From JALYNX01 sp963780755 (GTDB lineage: Bacteria > Actinomycetota > Acidimicrobiia > Spongiisociales > ZC4RG35), in the NCBI GenBank assembly GCA_963780755.1, contig CAWACX010000002.1, positions 620,001 to 684,000 of the forward strand: a DNA stretch of 64,000 nt, in the 5' to 3' direction. Shown piece by piece: positions 60,708 through 64,000 of the stretch. Under the pieces are notes generated by a model. That model was not told the origin of the DNA, searched no databases, and saw only the letters and a list, made by a program, of their open reading frames with translations. The number at the start of each line of letters is the position of its first letter. Positions within the stretch are counted from its first letter, which is position 1. A program made the position numbers and the translations under genes.

Positions 60708-61423
60708 GCCTGCGCCAGGTTCCCGCGGAGCTGCCCTCGACCCGCGACCGCTTGCATCAACTCGCCTATTTCGCCCTTGCCCCGACTCGATATCGGGTCA
60801 CCGGGCGGATGGGGCTCCGAGCAACTTCCGGAGGTTTCGGGACCCCGGAGTTCGAGGGCCGGGTCGTTCGCCTCGAGGGTGTCTCCTTGGTCCACGAAGA
60901 CGGAGAGGAGGTGACCACCGAGCCGGTGACCACACTGGACAGGGCCTGCGACTTCTTCGGTATCCCCTATCAGGTCGATTGGTTCCCCGACTTCGGCGAT
61001 CCGTTGCCCCCTCTCGACCCCGATGAAGACCTCGCGCTCGACCCCGAAGGCGCCAGCTTTGTCGCCGATTGGTTCGACTTCGGCTTCAAAGTGCTCGCAG
61101 AACTGAGCGGTCGCGGCTTCCCGGACGACGACGTCTCCGAGCGGCAACTGTGGCCGGAGCACTTCGATCCCGCCATCGAGATGGGCTCGGAGCAGCGCGG
61201 ACAACGTGCCAGTTACGGGGCCTCCCCGGGCGACCACGCACATGAGCTCCCGTACGTATACGTCTCGGCGTGGGGAGAAATCGACCGCTCCAACCCGTAC
61301 TGGAACGACTCCGCCTTCAACGGTGCCAGCCTCGGCTATCTGGAGCTACTGGCGAGTGAGGATCCCGGAGCCACCGCGATCGAGTTCATGCTCCGCGGCC
61401 ACGGCATCCTTCACTCGGCCTGA
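60704..61423 (+). CDS. Uncharacterised 239-aa protein coupled to doxX
   Basis: I do not recognise this family. The protein is soluble, acidic and rich in aromatic residues, with segments such as IPYQVDWFPDFGDPLPPLDP and DHAHELPYVYVSAWGEIDR; no signal peptide, membrane helix or nucleotide motif is visible. I use the TTG at 60704, which overlaps the doxX stop (TTGA) and starts LSLRQVPAEL; the longer open frame is a doxX shadow. It ends 13 bases inside the convergent phosphatase gene. The HAHELPYVYV region might be a metal site, but that is speculative. Confidence 0.65.
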   Translation: MSLRQVPAELPSTRDRLHQLAYFALAPTRYRVTGRMGLRATSGGFGTPEFEGRVVRLEGVSLVHEDGEEVTTEPVTTLDRACDFFGIPYQVDWFPDFGDPLPPLDPDEDLALDPEGASFVADWFDFGFKVLAELSGRGFPDDDVSERQLWPEHFDPAIEMGSEQRGQRASYGASPGDHAHELPYVYVSAWGEIDRSNPYWNDSAFNGASLGYLELLASEDPGATAIEFMLRGHGILHSA

Positions 61424-61881
61424 GAACGGACCAACAGGTCATCGACCAAGCCTTTGGCGGCGGCCCGCACCATCCGAATCGTCTCCTCGTAGCCCTCCGT
61501 GGCGCCGCCCCAGGGGTCAGGGATCTCGTCCTCGTCGGAGTCCGGGTCGTAGGTCCGGAACAGGCGAAGCTTGGCTCGCAGCGCCTTTGACGGAGCCAGG
61601 TCGGCCAGGTCACGGAGATTGGATCGGTCCATGGCGAGGATGACGTCGTAACGCTCGAAGTCGGCAGCCGTCACCCGCCGCGCCCTGCCGTCGATGCGAA
61701 GGCCTGCCCGGGCTCCGGCCGCAACCGACTCGGGATGGGGTGGTTGCCCGATGTGCCAGGAGCCGGTGCCGGCGGAGTCGACCTCGACTTCGACGCCCGC
61801 CTCCTTGGCTGCTTCGGAAATTGCGGCGGCGGCAGCAGGAGACCGACAGATGTTTCCCAGACAGACAGCGAGGATTCTCAA
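61411..61881 (-). CDS. Low-molecular-weight protein-tyrosine phosphatase
   Basis: A 156-residue LMW-PTP. The P-loop CLGNICRSP (Cys 7, Arg 13) and the general-acid DPWGG loop near residue 123 are intact. Such enzymes dephosphorylate tyrosine in proteins; arsenate-reductase relatives share the fold, but the DPWG loop and Gly-Asn-Ile-Cys-Arg fit a phosphatase. It starts within the stop of the DNA methyltransferase gene (4-bp overlap), an unusual pairing. Confidence 0.9.
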   Translation of the reverse strand: MRILAVCLGNICRSPAAAAAISEAAKEAGVEVEVDSAGTGSWHIGQPPHPESVAAGARAGLRIDGRARRVTAADFERYDVILAMDRSNLRDLADLAPSKALRAKLRLFRTYDPDSDEDEIPDPWGGATEGYEETIRMVRAAAKGLVDDLLVRSQAE

Positions 61882-62807
61882 TCGTCGGTGCTTCCGACGG
61901 CGTTGATCCGGCCCTCGGCGATCGCCAGGTATTCGGCATCGGTGTCGAAGCCGACGTAGTTACGGCCGGCCTCGACGGCGGCCACCGCAGTGCTCCCCGA
62001 GCCGATGAACGGGTCGAGCACCAGGTCATCTGCGTAGGTGTAGAGCTCGATGAGCCGCCGGGGGAGTGCCACCGGAAACGGGGCAGGGTGCCCGACCCGG
62101 GTTGCCCTCTCCGAGGGGATCTCCCAGACGTCGAGGGTGGCCTCGAGGAACTCATCGGTGTCGATGGTGGAGCGGTGGGGCAGACCCAATTCCTCTCGCT
62201 TCGCCCTTTTGACCGCCCGGTCGAACCGTCCCTTGGAGGCGATCAGGACCCGCTCGGTGACATCCCGAAGCACCGGGTTTTGCGGGGAGCGATAGGAGCC
62301 CCAGGCACAGCTTCCCCCGGCTCCCTTGGCTTTCTGCCAGATCACCTCACCGCGGAGCAGCATGCCGAGACGGTCCTGGAGGATGGCCATCACGTCGGCG
62401 GACAGCGACCGGTAGGGCTTTCTTCCCAGGTTGGCGACGTTCACCGCCATCCGTCCTCCTGGTTCCAGCTTTCGAAGGCATACCGCCAGCACTTCCTCGA
62501 GTGTGGCCAGGTACTCGACGTAACTCGCAGGGACATGGCCATCAGAGACCTCGGTCTCATACTCCTTTCCTGCGAAGTACGGAGGCGAGGTGACCACCAG
62601 AGCCACGGACCGGTCGGCTACTTGCTCTTCGGACATCTCCCGGGCGTCCCCGTGAAAGAGAGCGTTGACAGCAGTCGGGGGGCTGACGAAGTCGTCGGAT
62701 GAGATCACAGGCGGGCTGAACCGCTCGTAGAAAGGCGAAGAGTCGTGTGACTCCCTCTTTCCCGAGCCGAATTGCGACGTGACCGTCGCCAAGCGCTGCC
62801 TGGCCAT
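61878..62807 (-). CDS. DNA methyltransferase, N4-cytosine/N6-adenine type
   Basis: A 309-residue site-specific methyltransferase of the beta-like group. The catalytic motif IV is VVTSPPYFAGKEYETE near residue 75, before the SAM-binding motif I DPFIGSGSTAVAAVEAGRNYVGFD near residue 275. This motif order is typical of beta-class enzymes; TSPPY favours N4-cytosine. I start at the ATG at 62807 (MARQRLATV). No restriction endonuclease gene is nearby, so it seems an orphan. It leads a small unit with the LMW-PTP gene. Confidence 0.85.
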   Translation of the reverse strand: MARQRLATVTSQFGSGKRESHDSSPFYERFSPPVISSDDFVSPPTAVNALFHGDAREMSEEQVADRSVALVVTSPPYFAGKEYETEVSDGHVPASYVEYLATLEEVLAVCLRKLEPGGRMAVNVANLGRKPYRSLSADVMAILQDRLGMLLRGEVIWQKAKGAGGSCAWGSYRSPQNPVLRDVTERVLIASKGRFDRAVKRAKREELGLPHRSTIDTDEFLEATLDVWEIPSERATRVGHPAPFPVALPRRLIELYTYADDLVLDPFIGSGSTAVAAVEAGRNYVGFDTDAEYLAIAEGRINAVGSTDD

Positions 62808-62846
62808 CGACGGTGAAGTTACAGGAGTACCCGGTCTGCTCGCGGT

Positions 62847-63446
62847 ATGCTTGCTACAGCTAGCACTCAGGTGAGACCAGTCATTCCCGACCAGCGGCCA
62901 ACTCTCAGCGTCTCGCTTCGCGATGGCTCGGTGGCGGAACTGAGGCCGGTCCTGCCCGACGACCGACCGCTCGTCGCCGAAGGCCTGAGCCGAATGTCCT
63001 TGGAGAGCCGATTCGCGCGGTTCGGCACGGGAGTCGATCACCTGAGCGATGCCGAGCTCGACTACCTGACTCGCGTCGACCACGTGAATCACGTCGCCTG
63101 GGGAGCCCTCGTCGATGGGTCCCCTGCCGGCGTCGGGCGCTATGTCCGCTTCCCCGCCCAGGACTGTGCCGAGGTCGCAGTCACCGTCGTCGATGAGTAC
63201 CAGCATCGAGGATTGGGTCGGCTGCTCTTCGATGCCGTTGTGGCGTCGGCACGGGCGAATGAGATCAACGAGGTGTGTTTTGCAGTCCAGCCGTTCAATG
63301 TTGCGGTACGTGGCATTCTCAGTGAGGTCGACCTCGACCTCGACGACGTCGATGGCCTGGTCGAGGCCAGGGTTCGTACCTCGGACATCCCGCCCACCGA
63401 CCACGACACGGGTTTCGTCGAGTTGCTGGCCGCCTACCGCGATTGA
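62847..63446 (+). CDS. GNAT-family protein (Pat-like acetyltransferase)
   Basis: A 199-residue acetyltransferase-like protein. SVSLRDGSVAELRPVLPDDRP with MSLESRFARFG is the start typical of Pat/YfiQ-like protein acetyltransferase domains, and VVDEYQHRGLGRLLFDAVV is the acetyl-CoA loop. No cyclic-nucleotide-binding domain is attached, unlike mycobacterial Pat. The start is uncertain: a -10-like TATGCT overlaps the ATG at 62847, so the GTG at 62871 may be the real start. Confidence 0.75.
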   Translation: MLATASTQVRPVIPDQRPTLSVSLRDGSVAELRPVLPDDRPLVAEGLSRMSLESRFARFGTGVDHLSDAELDYLTRVDHVNHVAWGALVDGSPAGVGRYVRFPAQDCAEVAVTVVDEYQHRGLGRLLFDAVVASARANEINEVCFAVQPFNVAVRGILSEVDLDLDDVDGLVEARVRTSDIPPTDHDTGFVELLAAYRD

Positions 63447-63453
63447 AACTCGC

Positions 63454-63843
63454 TCAGGCCTCTTCTTCGAGGTCGAGGGCAGCGGAGTTGATGCAGTAGC
63501 GGAGACCTGTCGGGTTGGGACCGTCGTCGAAGACGTGCCCGAGGTGGCCGCCGCAGTTGGAGCATTTCGCCTCGGTGCGCGCCATCCCGAAGGAGACATC
63601 CCGCTCCTCCTCGATCACCTCCAACTCGATCGGTTGGTAGAAGCTGGGCCAGCCTGAGCCCGACTCGAACTTGGTGTCACTGGAGAAGAGCGGTTCTCCA
63701 CAGCCCGCACAGCGATAGGTGCCTTCAGACTTCGAGTCCCAGTATTTCCCGGTGAACGGGCGCTCAGTGGCCGCTTCGCGCAGGACTCGATACTGCTCGG
63801 GATCCAGTTTCTCCCGCCATTCGGATTCGGTCGTGGACTTCAT
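63454..63843 (-). CDS. msrB: Peptide methionine-R-sulfoxide reductase
   Basis: Reduces methionine R-sulfoxide in oxidised proteins. The 129-residue MsrB has two CxxC zinc motifs (CAGCGEPLF and CSNCGGHLG), the signature FESGSGWPSFYQP, and the catalytic Cys in LRYCINSAAL. The resolving cysteine that would be in the first half appears absent, as in many forms relying on thioredoxin directly. It follows the NUDIX gene end by 7 bases; GAGGAGG in that gap is the ribosome site. Confidence 0.95.
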   Translation of the reverse strand: MKSTTESEWREKLDPEQYRVLREAATERPFTGKYWDSKSEGTYRCAGCGEPLFSSDTKFESGSGWPSFYQPIELEVIEEERDVSFGMARTEAKCSNCGGHLGHVFDDGPNPTGLRYCINSAALDLEEEA

Positions 63844-63850
63844 GCCTCGC

Positions 63851-64000
63851 TCAACCTCCTCTTCCCAGATGTTGTTCCAGACGATCGATGAATTGGCCCA
63901 GTATCGGGTTCAGTTTGACTCTCGCCAGATCCGGCGCCATCCACTGCACCCGATCGATCTCGGGATAGCGGTGCGTTCCCATCGAGAACATGCCCGGGTT
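63851..64000 (-). CDS. NUDIX hydrolase, C-terminal end only
   Basis: The complement from the right edge gives 49 in-frame residues to the TGA at 63851-63853. The text MGTHRYPEIDRVQWMAPDLARVKLNP, followed by an FIDRLEQHL helix, matches the C-terminus of a subgroup of predicted NTP-pyrophosphohydrolase NUDIX proteins (PEIDRAxWFxLxxARxKLNP). The Nudix box lies outside the window. It is the first gene of a pair with msrB. Confidence 0.6.
   Translation of the reverse strand, partial: NPGMFSMGTHRYPEIDRVQWMAPDLARVKLNPILGQFIDRLEQHLGRGG

Noticed and set aside
61878..63599. Single 573-residue protein joining the methyltransferase to a long N-terminal part
   Set aside because: The upstream part lies antisense to the GNAT gene at 62847 and lacks any domain; the methyltransferase starts naturally at 62807.
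1..64000. Prophage, integrative element or defence island
   Set aside because: No integrase, transposase, capsid, toxin-antitoxin or restriction nuclease gene is seen; nearly all genes are housekeeping or regulatory.

Overview
The window is a dense, G+C-rich stretch of bacterial chromosome, almost certainly from an actinomycete (Actinomycetota). The evidence is two WhiB-type iron-sulfur regulators, a dnaK-grpE-dnaJ-hspR cluster, a GlnR-like orphan regulator next to glnA, a pst-phoU cluster preceded by an 11-bp-phased PHO box, and many GTG/TTG starts with 4-bp ATGA/GTGA gene overlaps. My guess is a deep-branching environmental lineage such as Acidimicrobiia; the sequence alone does not prove that. 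One tRNA gene (Pro, CGG) is present. I see no rRNA, CRISPR array, insertion sequence, prophage or integrase. No stretch above about 300 bases lacks a gene; the longest gaps (10589-10843, 42294-42574, 59462-59662) hold terminators, a promoter/attenuator and hairpin/repeat elements.

Layout. 1-2.4 kb (minus): membrane cyclophilin, PHP phosphoesterase and a MurJ-like flippase that runs off the left edge. 2.5-4.5 kb: ask-asd, the first two steps of the aspartate pathway; the aspartokinase appears to have only one ACT domain. 4.5-13.6 kb: small regulators (ArsR, a lone receiver, WhiB), NfeD, NUDIX, metallo-beta-lactamase fold, M23 peptidase, RDD protein, Mrp and an A-type Fe-S carrier. 13.7-22.6 kb: RidA-ALDH7-methyltransferase, a Cys/Met PLP enzyme, glnR-like/glnA, MFS, WhiB, TetR. 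22.6-31.9 kb: phosphate block, with ppk1, pstSCAB, phoU and a RegX3/SenX3-type two-component pair. 32-40 kb: dxs and two amino-acid ABC uptake systems around one shared ATPase gene. 40-42.3 kb: exported beta-propeller protein and lipoprotein. 42.3-50 kb: trp operon (leader peptide, attenuator, trpE-G-D-C-F-B-A) ending in a DAHP synthase gene. 50-64 kb: SPFH/NfeD pair, clpB, the hspR-dnaJ-grpE-dnaK cluster, cytochrome c, DoxX, low-molecular-weight phosphatase, orphan DNA methyltransferase, GNAT, msrB and the end of a NUDIX gene.

How parts work together. The trp block is the clearest regulatory unit: promoter, a Trp-rich leader peptide starting almost at the predicted transcription start, mutually exclusive antiterminator and terminator stems, then eight structural genes mostly joined by 4-bp overlaps. 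The pst block has a four-unit PHO box in front of pstS. The phosphate sensor pair follows phoU directly and probably controls that box. Three SBP-permease junctions carry strong hairpins, which would let the binding protein be made in excess of the membrane parts.

Quality caveat. Several genes are frameshifted (M23 peptidase, RDD protein, ALDH, response regulator, trpD, trpC, trpF, and very heavily pstS/pstC/pstA/pstB). Where the site can be placed it is usually a one-base change, often in a G run, and all catalytic motifs survive in alternating frames. This looks more like sequence error than decay, but the roughly 15 shifts packed into the 4 kb pst block deserve a check.
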